DNA of 64,000 bases from Kaistella jeonii. Lineage in GTDB: Bacteria > Bacteroidota > Bacteroidia > Flavobacteriales > Weeksellaceae. Position numbers and translations under genes: made by a program. The notes beneath the pieces were generated by a model. The model was not told the DNA's origin and made no database searches. It saw only the letters and a program-made list of their open reading frames with translations. The stretch spans positions 202,795 to 266,794 of the forward strand of contig NZ_JSYL01000004.1 in assembly GCF_000812865.1 (NCBI RefSeq), in the 5' to 3' direction. Shown one piece after another: positions 18,709 through 28,089 of this stretch (positions are counted from its first letter, which is position 1; every line of letters starts with the position of its first letter).

Positions 18709-19350
18709 TTATTTTTTTTCAACAGGGTTTCCAAAATAGGTGCCTGATTTCTCAATTTTATTTAAGACCAAGCTTCCTGCTCCTATTATAACATTATTGG
18801 TAATATTAACTCCATTTGAAACGCAACTGCTACTCCCGATAAATGTTTCGGAACCGATTTTACAATCACCATTAATAATTGTTTTTGTAGAAATATGACA
18901 GTGACTTTTTATCACCACATCATGTTCTATCACGGAAGCGGTATTGATAATACAGTTTTCATCGATTTGTGCCCCTGCATTTATAAAACAATGGTGCATT
19001 ACAATGGTTCCCTTACCAATTATTGAGTATTTAGATACTGTGGCCGTGGAAGCAATTACCGTTTCGATTTCTGCATGAAGTATATTTAATTGACTGAAAA
19101 TTCGCTTTCTTACTTCAGCAGATTTTATCTGTCCTGTTGTGATCAGAAAACAGCAACCCGCTAAATGAAATTTTTCGTAGTCATCATCATTTCCAATTAC
19201 TTGATAATCCAATACTTTTTTCCCGAATTCTGCAGGAAGATCTAAAATACCGATAATATTATAAGCTTCAGTAGATTCTATGACCTCAATGCAAGATTTG
19301 CAATGACCTCCACCACCAATAAGAACGATATTTTTTCTGATTTTATTCAT
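18709..19350 (-). CDS. legH: Sugar O/N-acyltransferase, LegH/PglD-NeuD family
   Basis: A 213-residue protein with a short Rossmann-like N-terminal domain (NIVLIGGGGHCKSCIEVIES) followed by a left-handed beta-helix of hexapeptide repeats (for example GKGTIVMHHCFINAGAQID, ENCIINTASVIEHDV). The His in SVIEHDV is in the place of the PglD/NeuD catalytic base. It likely acetylates the 4-amino group produced by LegC. It overlaps the legC stop by 8 bp and ends 2 bp before legI. A second PglD-type enzyme is encoded at 28079-28696, so the two presumably serve GDP- and UDP-linked substrates respectively. Confidence 0.86.
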   Translation of the reverse strand: MNKIRKNIVLIGGGGHCKSCIEVIESTEAYNIIGILDLPAEFGKKVLDYQVIGNDDDYEKFHLAGCCFLITTGQIKSAEVRKRIFSQLNILHAEIETVIASTATVSKYSIIGKGTIVMHHCFINAGAQIDENCIINTASVIEHDVVIKSHCHISTKTIINGDCKIGSETFIGSSSCVSNGVNITNNVIIGAGSLVLNKIEKSGTYFGNPVEKK

Positions 19351-20500
19351 TAGAAGGTCTGAAGCTACTTGGAATATTAACTACTCTATCTTCAAGCCAT
19401 TTGCTATTTTCAAGTCCGTCATTCTGGCAATTTTCAAACATGGCCAAACTAGACATAAGATCCCAAATTGGTCTTGTCATGACACCATTTGCATTGGTTC
19501 TTGTCAAAAACTCATCTCTTTCCGTTTCATTGGGTAAGATAAGTGCATTTAACCAATAGTTTGCTTTAGTATCTGTAAGTTCTGTAACAAAATGATAAGA
19601 AGTGCCTGAAAAAAAGGACTTATATTTCTCGGCCAGTTCCCTTTTATTTATTAAAATTTGGTCTAGCTGCTCCAATTGTGCACAAGCTAAAGCAGCGTTA
19701 AGATTGGGCATTCTGTAATTATAGCCAATCTCGTCATGAGTAAATTTCCAGGGATGGGGAACTTTTGCCTGTGTGGTTAAATGTTTTGCTTTTTTTGCAA
19801 GCTCTTCATTATCAGTGATTAGAGCTCCACCTCCACCGCAAGTAATGGTTTTGTTACCATTGAAACTAAAAATACCTATTTTTCCGAAAGTTCCGGTATG
19901 TTGCCCTTTGTAGTAACTTCCTAAAGATTCTGCGGCATCTTCTACTAAAAAGATATTCCACTCTTTACAAATCTCTGCTAATTCTACAATTCGGAGCGGA
20001 AATCCGAAGGTGTGCATTGGGACGCAAGCTGCTATTTTTTTTTCGGTAGATTTATTATACGTAAAACCATCTTCTCTTTTTTCACCGAAATTTTCGAGAA
20101 ATATTCTTAAAGATTGCGGAGACATTCCCATGGTATCTTTATCAACATCAATAAATACAGACTTTGCACCGATGTAACTAATCGCATTTGCAGTAGCGAT
20201 AAAAGTAAGCGCTTGGGATAAAACTTCGTCTTCAGATTTTACTCCAGCCAAGATTAAGGCAATATGAAGCGTATTGGTTCCATTGACACAAGCAATGGCA
20301 AATTTGGCGCCAGTATATTTGGCAAAATCTTCTTCAAATTTATTTACAAATGCACCTACTGAAGAAACGAAAGTTGAATCAATAGTTTCATTCAGATACT
20401 TTTTTTCATTACCGCCAAAATAAGGGGCATGAAGGGGAATAAAATCTTTGGTTTGGAAAACATTTTGGATAAACGAAATAGTTTTGTCAATGATATCCAT
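19343..20500 (-). CDS. legC: LegC-family PLP aminotransferase
   Basis: A 385-residue DegT/DnrJ/EryC1-family transaminase. Features are PLHAPYFGGNEKKYLNE at the N-terminus, VEDAAESLGSYYKG (cofactor-binding Asp) and FSFNGNKTITCGGGGAL, with the predicted Schiff-base lysine at about residue 217. The N-terminal extension before the conserved core is typical of LegC compared with PglE/WecE. It would aminate C4 of the 4-keto-6-deoxy sugar made by LegB. It starts 4 bp after the legB stop. Confidence 0.9.
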   Translation of the reverse strand: MDIIDKTISFIQNVFQTKDFIPLHAPYFGGNEKKYLNETIDSTFVSSVGAFVNKFEEDFAKYTGAKFAIACVNGTNTLHIALILAGVKSEDEVLSQALTFIATANAISYIGAKSVFIDVDKDTMGMSPQSLRIFLENFGEKREDGFTYNKSTEKKIAACVPMHTFGFPLRIVELAEICKEWNIFLVEDAAESLGSYYKGQHTGTFGKIGIFSFNGNKTITCGGGGALITDNEELAKKAKHLTTQAKVPHPWKFTHDEIGYNYRMPNLNAALACAQLEQLDQILINKRELAEKYKSFFSGTSYHFVTELTDTKANYWLNALILPNETERDEFLTRTNANGVMTRPIWDLMSSLAMFENCQNDGLENSKWLEDRVVNIPSSFRPSNE

Positions 20501-20504
20501 TATT

Positions 20505-21692
20505 TTACATTTTTGAGTCTAAATATTTCCCTGTTTCTTTGTGGCTGAAATTAGGAATCATTTTATTAAATAATTCTACAATCTCTTCTTTTTCCCATGT
20601 TCCTTGATAACGCATTGCGGCGATTTTGGATTCAAAAGACAGAATTTGATTGGTTTCGATATTTAATTCATTTTTTATAATTCCTAAATTAGGAAATCGA
20701 TCCATATCTAAAACTTCAGTGTCTGTGAAAAATTCCTCAAAATCTTTTTCTCCTGTTGTATCACTTTTCGCAAAAAGACACGGCCACTTTTTTTGTTTTG
20801 CTAATTCCTCAACCATTTCTCTGGCTTGGTCTTCAGATTCACAAATATAAGGTTTGTACCCTATTTGTTCTAAATATTTTTCAGCAATTTCGGCAAAGGT
20901 AATGAGATGCAAATTCTCACTTAGTTTTGGAAAGAAGACATCCCTGTTTTCCCCAAATAAAGTTGACATTAAACAAAGCTGACCAGATTCTTCTGGAGTT
21001 ACGAAATATCTTTTAATATCATTTGGAGCTACAATTGGTTGTCTTTTCTGTATTCTCTGGTTAAAGCCATGAAGTAAAGAACCATCAGAAAATGCCACAT
21101 TTGCAAATCTGGCCGTAGAAATTGTAATTTCTGAACTTTTTCTCATCAAGAACATTTCCATTATTCTTTTTGAAGCTCCCATCATATTTACGGGATTTGC
21201 GGCTTTATCTGTAGAAACACAAAAGTATTTTTTAGTCCCGTTTTCGATAGATTGCTGTAGAGTTTTATCGGTGTTAAAGATATTTACATCAATCATTCTC
21301 ATCAAGGTAAATGGATCCTTTTCAGAACGAACATGTTTTAGAGCAGATAAATTGAGAACATAATCATATTTACCGTCACTTTTGATAAAGGCGTCGTAAA
21401 GATCTGATCCAATATCCAGGGCAAACGTTCGAAAATCACCATCAATATATCCTTTGGAACTTCTTATATCCCGTACCAGCTCAACAAGATTATTTTCGCT
21501 GATATCTATTACATGAAGCTTCTTTGGATTTCTTTTAAAAATTTCCTTAGTTACTGCCATGCCAATGGAACCTGCTCCACCAATAACAAGGAAGGAAGAG
21601 GAGGATACAATTTCTTTAATTTCCTTTTCGTGGGTAAGGATATCTTCATCAAATAAGCCTTTTGTTCTTCCAATTAGATTAAGAATATTCAT
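20505..21692 (-). CDS. legB: LegB-like NDP-GlcNAc 4,6-dehydratase
   Basis: A 395-residue extended SDR enzyme. There is an N-terminal extension (LIGRTKGLFDEDILTHEKE) before the cofactor loop FLVIGGAGSIGMAVTKEIF, and the active-site segment is VSTDKAANPVNMMGASKRIM. It is longer than PseB/CapE-type dehydratases and has the extension seen in legionaminic acid clusters with ptmE. It is predicted to convert GDP-GlcNAc to the 4-keto-6-deoxy sugar. It follows wzc by 8 bp and begins the nine-gene legionaminic block. Confidence 0.88.
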   Translation of the reverse strand: MNILNLIGRTKGLFDEDILTHEKEIKEIVSSSSFLVIGGAGSIGMAVTKEIFKRNPKKLHVIDISENNLVELVRDIRSSKGYIDGDFRTFALDIGSDLYDAFIKSDGKYDYVLNLSALKHVRSEKDPFTLMRMIDVNIFNTDKTLQQSIENGTKKYFCVSTDKAANPVNMMGASKRIMEMFLMRKSSEITISTARFANVAFSDGSLLHGFNQRIQKRQPIVAPNDIKRYFVTPEESGQLCLMSTLFGENRDVFFPKLSENLHLITFAEIAEKYLEQIGYKPYICESEDQAREMVEELAKQKKWPCLFAKSDTTGEKDFEEFFTDTEVLDMDRFPNLGIIKNELNIETNQILSFESKIAAMRYQGTWEKEEIVELFNKMIPNFSHKETGKYLDSKM

Positions 21693-21700
21693 ACTATTAA

Positions 21701-24058
21701 TTAAAACCTATCTTTTAATTTTTGAAAAAAACTTTTTTCAGTGGCAGCATAACCATAACCATATTTGTTACCATATCCGAAATTGTTTTTACTTACATCA
21801 TTCAAAACAAATCCTACATTTTTAATTTTCTTGGCGTCAACTTGTTTGTTGGCAAAATCAATCAATGTCTTTTCTGTAAATTCAGATCTCACTACATACA
21901 ACGTGGCATCTGCCATTTGAGAGATAAGGAAAGTGTCTGTTACCAACATCAATGGTGCCGTATCTAAAATAATATAATCGTAATCTAACTTTAACTGATC
22001 AATCAATTTTTCATATCTTCCGTTCATAAGCAGATCTGTCGGATTGGGAGGGATACTTCCCGAATAAATAACATCACAGTGATCATTAAAAAATGATAAA
22101 TGCAAAATATCTTCTAACTTAATACTGTCGTCATACAAAAATTCTGAAAGTCCTATTGATCTTTTCTTGCTAGGATCATACCGCTGCAATTGTGGGTTTC
22201 TAATATCCGAGCCAATTACTACTACTTTTCGAGAGGCATTTGCTAAAGTAAGCGCTAAATTAACGGAAGCAAAAGTTTTACCCTCCCCTTTAACAGTTGA
22301 GGTTACGAAAATTATTTTACTGGTGTCCTTTTTAGGCAACATGTAATTCATATTGGTAATTAATATTCTAAACGCTTCAGACATAGAGGAAATATCATTC
22401 TTACCCACCAATTCTGCATCCCCTCTTCCAATTTTCGGTAGCTCACCGATAATCGAAATATTAGAGAGTTTTTCAATATCTTTCTTCGAACGTATTCTAT
22501 TACTTAATAATTCTTTAACATAAATATAGGCAAAAGGAAGGGCTAAACCGAAAAACATCGCTACAAGTAAGGTCATTAATTTCTTTGGAGATACCGGACT
22601 ATCAGAACTAAAAGCATAATCTACAATTTTTGCTTTCGGAGCCGTAACCGCTAAAGCAATTGCAGTTTCTTCTCTTTTTTGGAGCAGCAATAGATAAAGA
22701 CTTTCTTTAATCTGCTGCTGTCTTTCGATACTTCTGAACAATTTTTCTTGCGTTGGGATTTTCGTAATTTTAGCATTAACGATATTTTGCTGATCTTGTA
22801 TTTGATTTCTCGTTAATATAAGTGCATCTCTGCTTTTCGTAAGCCCATCGGAAATTGATTTTCTTAAAACACTAATCTGCTTCGTCAAATCTTCTACAAG
22901 TGGATTTTGAGTTGTAGCATTCTCTAACAGTCTATTTCTCTCTAAAACGAGTTGATTGTACGTAATTATATTTGATCCTGCAGTTTGATTACTCAGTCCA
23001 ATATTTGAAGGCAACGTTTGACCTGTTCCTTGCTTTGAAAGATAGGAAGCGAGATCACTTGAAAGTTGCAATTGTGTTTCTATTTCCAAAAGTTGAGCTC
23101 TTGCGCTGGCTGAATTACTTAGGTTTATAGAAGCTTCCGCAGAGAGGTCTGTAATTTTATTCGCAACTTTAAAGCGTTCTTTTTGCCCTTCAACTTCTCC
23201 TAATTCATTAGCAATAATAGAAATTCTGTCATCAATGAAATTTTTCGTTTTCATTGATTCTGAATTTTTATCATTAATTGCATCATCATTGTAAACTTGT
23301 ACAAGTTTGTTAATGACGTCTTTCGCTTTTACCCTATTTGGATAATTCATTGATAATTCAATAACTGTTGCATCCTTATTAACCAGCTTAATATTTGTAA
23401 TCTTTTGAAAACTGCTTACTGTGGCTTCGGTAGAATTATAAGCGAAAGAAAGATCTTCGAGTTCTTCTTTTTTTGAAGGAATATAATTAAGATTCTTTTG
23501 AATAATAATATTAGCGTACGGTAAATTAATTGTTCTGTTAAATGAAGAAGTCAACACAGATTTGAAATTATTTGAACTGAGCGTAATTTTGTCATTATTA
23601 ATTACAATCTCAACGGGAAATATGGTATCATCATATTTTTTTTCGTTTACAAGCTGAATTATAATGGGCGAGGTTTCTTTGTACAATTCTTTTTGTTTCA
23701 AGCCATCTTTTGCTGAAATACTTGTTTGCAATCCTAGTCTTGTAACAACGTCCCGCATCATTTTTTTAGACTTTAAGACCTCGATCTCATTTTCTATGCT
23801 GTTTGTCCCCATAGAATTAAGCCCAGAAAGATCAGATAGCACTGCAAATTCACCACCAGATTTCTTTGCATCTTTGATTAAAATGGTAGATTTTATACTG
23901 TAAACTGAAGTGGACTTTTTTATATAAAAAAATGCTACTGCTATTGCCAAAAACAAAGATAATATGAACCATAACCATCTTTGTAGATAGGGCTTGATGG
24001 TTTCATTAAGACTAATTTCAGATTGCTTCGATTCAGGTGTTGAAGAAGAATTATTCAT
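21701..24058 (-). CDS. wzc: Wzc-like polysaccharide co-polymerase and tyrosine autokinase
   Basis: A 785-residue fusion. Two membrane spans (about 28-46 and 493-513) bracket a long periplasmic part with coiled-coil-like helices (about 270-450). The cytoplasmic BY-kinase has Walker A at VTSTVKGEGKTFASVN (about 585-600), an A' motif VVVIGSDIRNPQ (about 612-623) and Walker B YIILDTAP (about 695-702). The C-terminus has a tyrosine cluster, NFGYGNKYGYGYAAT (Tyr 762, 766, 768, 770), for autophosphorylation. It controls chain length and export together with Wza, whose gene is 10 bp upstream. The A' motif has Gly-Ser in place of the more usual Asp-Ala before the conserved Asp. No cognate phosphatase gene is in the window. 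Confidence 0.93.
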   Translation of the reverse strand: MNNSSSTPESKQSEISLNETIKPYLQRWLWFILSLFLAIAVAFFYIKKSTSVYSIKSTILIKDAKKSGGEFAVLSDLSGLNSMGTNSIENEIEVLKSKKMMRDVVTRLGLQTSISAKDGLKQKELYKETSPIIIQLVNEKKYDDTIFPVEIVINNDKITLSSNNFKSVLTSSFNRTINLPYANIIIQKNLNYIPSKKEELEDLSFAYNSTEATVSSFQKITNIKLVNKDATVIELSMNYPNRVKAKDVINKLVQVYNDDAINDKNSESMKTKNFIDDRISIIANELGEVEGQKERFKVANKITDLSAEASINLSNSASARAQLLEIETQLQLSSDLASYLSKQGTGQTLPSNIGLSNQTAGSNIITYNQLVLERNRLLENATTQNPLVEDLTKQISVLRKSISDGLTKSRDALILTRNQIQDQQNIVNAKITKIPTQEKLFRSIERQQQIKESLYLLLLQKREETAIALAVTAPKAKIVDYAFSSDSPVSPKKLMTLLVAMFFGLALPFAYIYVKELLSNRIRSKKDIEKLSNISIIGELPKIGRGDAELVGKNDISSMSEAFRILITNMNYMLPKKDTSKIIFVTSTVKGEGKTFASVNLALTLANASRKVVVIGSDIRNPQLQRYDPSKKRSIGLSEFLYDDSIKLEDILHLSFFNDHCDVIYSGSIPPNPTDLLMNGRYEKLIDQLKLDYDYIILDTAPLMLVTDTFLISQMADATLYVVRSEFTEKTLIDFANKQVDAKKIKNVGFVLNDVSKNNFGYGNKYGYGYAATEKSFFQKLKDRF

Positions 24059-24068
24059 TTAAAATTTA

Positions 24069-24866
24069 TTACTTTTTGAATACTAACGCTAATATTGTTA
24101 CAACAATACCTGCAACTGAGATGTAAATCGGCATACTTGGATCTAAACGGGATGCTTTATCTTGGGTTCTATTTGCAGAAACATATATTACATCACCTTG
24201 TTTTAGTTCATAAAATGGAGAATTAATGAAATTAGCATCCTTTAAGTTCACATGCTCTTTCATGATTTTACCATTTTCATTTCTAATGACCAAAATATCA
24301 TCTCTTTTTCCATAAATAGTAAGATCACCTGCTAAACCTAATGCATTCAATAGTGTTCCTTGTCCTTCAGAAACATAATACTGTCCAGGTTTATCAACTT
24401 CTCCCAAAACTGTAATTCGGAAATTAGACAATTTTACGGTCACTGTAGGCTTTTTAACGTAAGCAGAAACCCTTTCTGTAAGTTCACTTTTCACCATTTC
24501 CAATGTTTTCCCACTAATTTGAATAACCCCTAAAATTGGAAAATCGATAGTACCTTCGGGATTTACAATATAAGTTTTTTCTGCAGAAGAAGGTGTAGAT
24601 GCAGAATTGGTAATACTATTTTGCGAAGAATAATAGGTTTGATTGAAAGGTTTTACCACATCCATATCTTTTGCGGAAACAAAAATAAGCAATTGATCTC
24701 CTTTTTGGATCGTAGAAACTGAATTATTGATAGATGCTTCGTAAGCAATTTGCTCTACGTTCTGCATATAATTGAGTTCGCTCGTTTTTTCTTTCGTCTT
24801 ACACGAACTTAAAAAAAAGAGAACACCAAGAATTAGGAGGAATATGTTTTTATTCATTGTAATCAT
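24069..24866 (-). CDS. wza: Wza-like outer-membrane polysaccharide export lipoprotein
   Basis: A 265-residue lipoprotein. A hydrophobic signal ends in the lipobox LSSC (Cys 22 with this start). Then come a poly_export domain (IQKGDQLLIFVSAKDMDVV) and a SLBB-type domain (ITVLGEVDKPGQYYVSEGQG). A C-terminal hydrophobic segment (about residues 246-262, ending in LVFKK) is usual in Bacteroidota relatives. It forms the export channel with Wzc. A second ATG nine bases downstream (24857) would also give a good signal peptide. A strong promoter lies immediately upstream, so wza and wzc can be transcribed apart from the pgl genes. Confidence 0.92.
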   Translation of the reverse strand: MITMNKNIFLLILGVLFFLSSCKTKEKTSELNYMQNVEQIAYEASINNSVSTIQKGDQLLIFVSAKDMDVVKPFNQTYYSSQNSITNSASTPSSAEKTYIVNPEGTIDFPILGVIQISGKTLEMVKSELTERVSAYVKKPTVTVKLSNFRITVLGEVDKPGQYYVSEGQGTLLNALGLAGDLTIYGKRDDILVIRNENGKIMKEHVNLKDANFINSPFYELKQGDVIYVSANRTQDKASRLDPSMPIYISVAGIVVTILALVFKK

Positions 24867-24883
24867 TTAGAAAAAGAAGTTTG

Positions 24884-24914
24884 CAAATATACAATTCTAT
24901 ATTACTTATCCAAA
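24884..24914 (-). promoter_or_regulatory. Bacteroidota promoter upstream of wza-wzc
   Basis: On the minus strand, TTTG (24914-24911), a 19-bp spacer and TATATTTG (24891-24884) match the Bacteroidota sigma-A consensus (TTTG-N19-TAnnTTTG) exactly. It overlaps the last codons of the preceding dehydratase gene. Transcription would begin near 24877, leaving a leader of only about 11-20 bases before wza. Confidence 0.75.
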
Positions 24915-26839
24915 ATTTCGTAAATTGAATTGTTGCTTTTGAATTCTGGGACGATATTTTTTAGAATTTGTACTACTTCTATTTTCTCTCCTTTTATAGC
25001 AGCTCTTATGATATGATTCGTAAATTTCTCGATATCCTTAAATTCCATATTAGCATCTTTAGAGATCATTATTTTTTCGTTGTGAGTTGGTAGTGTTTTA
25101 GCATCATCGCTTAGAAGTTCTTCATAGAGTTTCTCCCCGGGACGAAGACCTGTGTATATTATTTTAATATCAGTCGCAGAGTCAAATCCCGACAGCTTGA
25201 TCATCCTTTTAGCAAGATCCAGAATTTTTACCGGTTCCCCCATATCGAACACAAAGATTTCACCACCATTCCCCATGGTTCCTGCATGGAGTACGAGTTC
25301 GCAGGCTTCTGGAATGGTCATAAAATATCTTACAATATCGGGATGCGTAATGGTAACCGGACCACCATTTTCGATCTGTTTTTTGAAATGTGGAATTACA
25401 GAACCATTCGAACCAAGCACATTCCCAAATCTTGTGGTGATAAATTTGGTCACATTATTTTCCGAATTCTGGAGTGCCTGTACGAAAAGCTCCGCAGCTC
25501 TTTTAGAAGCCCCCATCACATTGGTCGGTTTCACGGCTTTATCCGTCGAGATCATCACAAACCGGTTCACTTTATATTTACTTGCTAATGTCGAGAGATT
25601 TTTGCTTCCGAGAATATTCACCAAAACCGCTTCATGCGGGTTTTCTTCAATCAACGGGACATGTTTGTACGCCGCAGCATGATAAACCATTGAAAACTGG
25701 TATTTCTGAAATAAAGGCTCAATCCGGTGGCGGTTAGAAATATCACCAAGAACAAATTTAAAATTGATATGCGGATATTTATCACGCATTTCATTTTCTA
25801 TTTCATAAAGTGGCGTTTCAGCCTGATCCAAAATCACAATCAATTCTGGGTTGAACTGTGAAACCTGCCGCACAATTTCGCTTCCGATAGAGCCCGCTCC
25901 ACCCGTGATCAAAATTGATTTACCGTGATGTCTGCTGCTCACTTCCACGCTTTCTATTTTAATAGGCTTGCGGTTGAGCAAATCTTCGATCTGTAGATTT
26001 TTAATGGATCCAACCAAATCACTGTCCCGAAGTTTCTGTACGGAAGGCGATTTAAATATTTGAAGGTCTTTTTCCAGAAAAAGGTTCACCCAGCAATTCA
26101 TTTCTTCTTTCGACATCATTTCTTTGATGATCAAAACTCCATCTAAGGCTAAATTCTCTTTTGTATTATTTTCAACCTTTTCTTTACTGAAAATTGGTTT
26201 TCCCAAAAGTTGAGCTCTGCGAGAGTCATTTCTCTGGGTAAGAAAACCCACAATCTGATAGGGTAAATTTGGATTATCTAAAACCGCTCTTGCTACTGCA
26301 ATAGAAGTTTCATCAATTCCTAATACATAAATTCTTTTTTTCAGCGTACTTCTTCTAAACTCTCTTATAATATGAAAAAACTCCTTTACAAAAAGTCGGA
26401 ACATGAATAAGATCATGAAGGATGAGGCAAAGAAAATCGTTAAAAACGGTACGTGCGCGCTGATCAACTTAAAACCCGAAATTAAAAAATAACTGTAACT
26501 AATTACTGCAACGGTAAATGTGCTGCAAAAGGTAGAAAGCAATAATTTGAATAAATCAATAAATGTAGAGTGACGGATGATTCCCGCATAGGTTTTAAAA
26601 ATGTACATGAACGCTACATTTACTCCCATAATCAGAGTGTACATGTGTACATTATTATAAAAAACTTTCGTATTATAATTTAATTTTTCTATAATATAAC
26701 AGGAAAAAAAAGTAGCACTAAAAATGAGTAAAATATCGATCATTAAAATAATCCACCTTGGCAGATATCTTACATCGGAAAGATTTACCATATTATCCCC
26801 ACCGTAAATTACGCTATTTAAGCTTTTGCGATAACCCAT
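24902..26839 (-). CDS. pglF: PglF/CapD-like membrane UDP-GlcNAc 4,6-dehydratase
   Basis: A 645-residue membrane dehydratase. Four spans (about 29-50, 66-82, 97-122, 130-150) are followed by a CoA-binding-like Rossmann domain (RIYVLGIDETSIAVARAVL) and the catalytic SDR domain. The latter has ILITGGAGSIGSEIVRQ (about 310-326) and the active site STDKAVKPTNVMGASKRAAE, with STDK at 431-434 and Met 442. This is the FlaA1/WbpM/PglF layout. With the next three genes it is predicted to make UDP-4-keto-6-deoxy-GlcNAc for bacillosamine. The start could also be the internal Met 17 (MVNLSDVRYLPRW), which begins just before the first span. Confidence 0.88.
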   Translation of the reverse strand: MGYRKSLNSVIYGGDNMVNLSDVRYLPRWIILMIDILLIFSATFFSCYIIEKLNYNTKVFYNNVHMYTLIMGVNVAFMYIFKTYAGIIRHSTFIDLFKLLLSTFCSTFTVAVISYSYFLISGFKLISAHVPFLTIFFASSFMILFMFRLFVKEFFHIIREFRRSTLKKRIYVLGIDETSIAVARAVLDNPNLPYQIVGFLTQRNDSRRAQLLGKPIFSKEKVENNTKENLALDGVLIIKEMMSKEEMNCWVNLFLEKDLQIFKSPSVQKLRDSDLVGSIKNLQIEDLLNRKPIKIESVEVSSRHHGKSILITGGAGSIGSEIVRQVSQFNPELIVILDQAETPLYEIENEMRDKYPHINFKFVLGDISNRHRIEPLFQKYQFSMVYHAAAYKHVPLIEENPHEAVLVNILGSKNLSTLASKYKVNRFVMISTDKAVKPTNVMGASKRAAELFVQALQNSENNVTKFITTRFGNVLGSNGSVIPHFKKQIENGGPVTITHPDIVRYFMTIPEACELVLHAGTMGNGGEIFVFDMGEPVKILDLAKRMIKLSGFDSATDIKIIYTGLRPGEKLYEELLSDDAKTLPTHNEKIMISKDANMEFKDIEKFTNHIIRAAIKGEKIEVVQILKNIVPEFKSNNSIYEILDK

Positions 26840-26915
26840 TATAAAGGGAAGATTAATTGACCGTTGAAGTTAAAATCAACTTTTTGCATGGCATTTTTGT
26901 ATTTTCAATATTCTG

Positions 26916-26923
26916 CAAATTTA
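26916..26923 (-). promoter_or_regulatory. Possible -7 box upstream of pglF
   Basis: TAAATTTG on the minus strand matches TAnnTTTG in the 113-bp gap between the aminotransferase and pglF genes. No good TTTG box is seen at the right distance, so this is weaker than the wza promoter. Confidence 0.4.
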
Positions 26924-26952
26924 CAAAAAAAAATAGCGGTAATGGTTTGTTA

Positions 26953-28089
26953 TTACCTTAAATAGTCGAGTTCCTTATAAGTCGAGGAGATTCTGTAAAA
27001 ATCATTTTCTGTCATGTTGGAACCGGAAGGAAGACATAAACCGTTTTGAAAAAGTTTCTCCGCCAGATCTGCTCCAAAGTAATAGGATCCCTTAAAAATA
27101 GGTTGCAGGTGCATCGGTTTCCAGATAGGTCTGGTTTCGATATTATTGACTAGAAATTTTTGTCTGATCGTTTCACGGTTGTAATCCTGGCCGGGTTCTA
27201 TATAAATTAAATTGAGCCAGTGATTAGAAAAATAATCTGAATTAGGCTCTGTATGCAAAATAAACCGCGGATCATCTTTTAAGAGTTCCTTGTAAAAAAG
27301 ATGATTTTGTCTTCGCTGCTGCACCCTCAATTCCAGGACTTCCATTTGGCCTCTCCCAATTCCGGCACAAATATTACTCATGCGGTAATTGTAACCTATA
27401 TTGGTATGCTCGTAATGAGGAGCATCATCTTTCGCCTGTGTAGAGAGAAACACAGCTTTATTTTTAAATTCCTGATTCTTTACGACTAAAGCACCTCCAC
27501 CTGAAGTAGTAATAATTTTATTTCCATTGAAACTGATGACAGAAAGATCGCCAAAAGTTCCGCATTTCTGATTTTTATAAGTGCTTCCCAACGCTTCGGC
27601 GCTGTCTTCGATGATCGGAATTTCGTAGCGTGCAGAAATCTCTGCAATTTCGTCCACTTTATGAGGCATTCCGTATAGACTTACCGTGATAATTGCTTTG
27701 GGCTTTTTGCCTTTTGATATTCCAAATTTGATGGCATCTTCTACCGCGTTTGGACAGAGATTCCATGTATCTTTTTCGCTGTCTACAAAAATAGGAACTG
27801 CACCAACATAAATAATAGGATTTGCGGAGGCTGAGAAGGTGAGACTTTGACAAATTACAAAATCACCGGGTTTAATGTCTAAAAGAATGAGGGCAAGATG
27901 CAAAGCAGCAGTACCCGAACTCAAAGCAGCTACATGCACGTCTTTTCCCAGATACATTTCCAGATCTTTTTCGAGTCCGTTCACGTTAGGACCCAAAGGA
28001 GCGATCCAGTTTTCGTCAAAAGCATCCTGAATATATTTCATTTCTGTACCTCCCATGTGGGGAGAAGAAAGCCATATTTTATTGTCCAT
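26953..28089 (-). CDS. pglE: PglE-like UDP-4-amino sugar aminotransferase
   Basis: A 378-residue DegT/DnrJ/EryC1-family enzyme. The start is KIWLSSPHMGGTEMKYIQDA, with IIEDSAEALGSTYK for cofactor binding and SFNGNKIITTSGGGAL giving the Schiff-base lysine at about 191. PglE-type enzymes aminate C4 of UDP-4-keto-6-deoxy-GlcNAc from the PglF-type dehydratase encoded next. It overlaps the acetyltransferase gene by 11 bp. It is a paralogue of legC in the same locus, and shares the FNGNK and GGGAL motifs with it. Confidence 0.88.
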   Translation of the reverse strand: MDNKIWLSSPHMGGTEMKYIQDAFDENWIAPLGPNVNGLEKDLEMYLGKDVHVAALSSGTAALHLALILLDIKPGDFVICQSLTFSASANPIIYVGAVPIFVDSEKDTWNLCPNAVEDAIKFGISKGKKPKAIITVSLYGMPHKVDEIAEISARYEIPIIEDSAEALGSTYKNQKCGTFGDLSVISFNGNKIITTSGGGALVVKNQEFKNKAVFLSTQAKDDAPHYEHTNIGYNYRMSNICAGIGRGQMEVLELRVQQRRQNHLFYKELLKDDPRFILHTEPNSDYFSNHWLNLIYIEPGQDYNRETIRQKFLVNNIETRPIWKPMHLQPIFKGSYYFGADLAEKLFQNGLCLPSGSNMTENDFYRISSTYKELDYLR

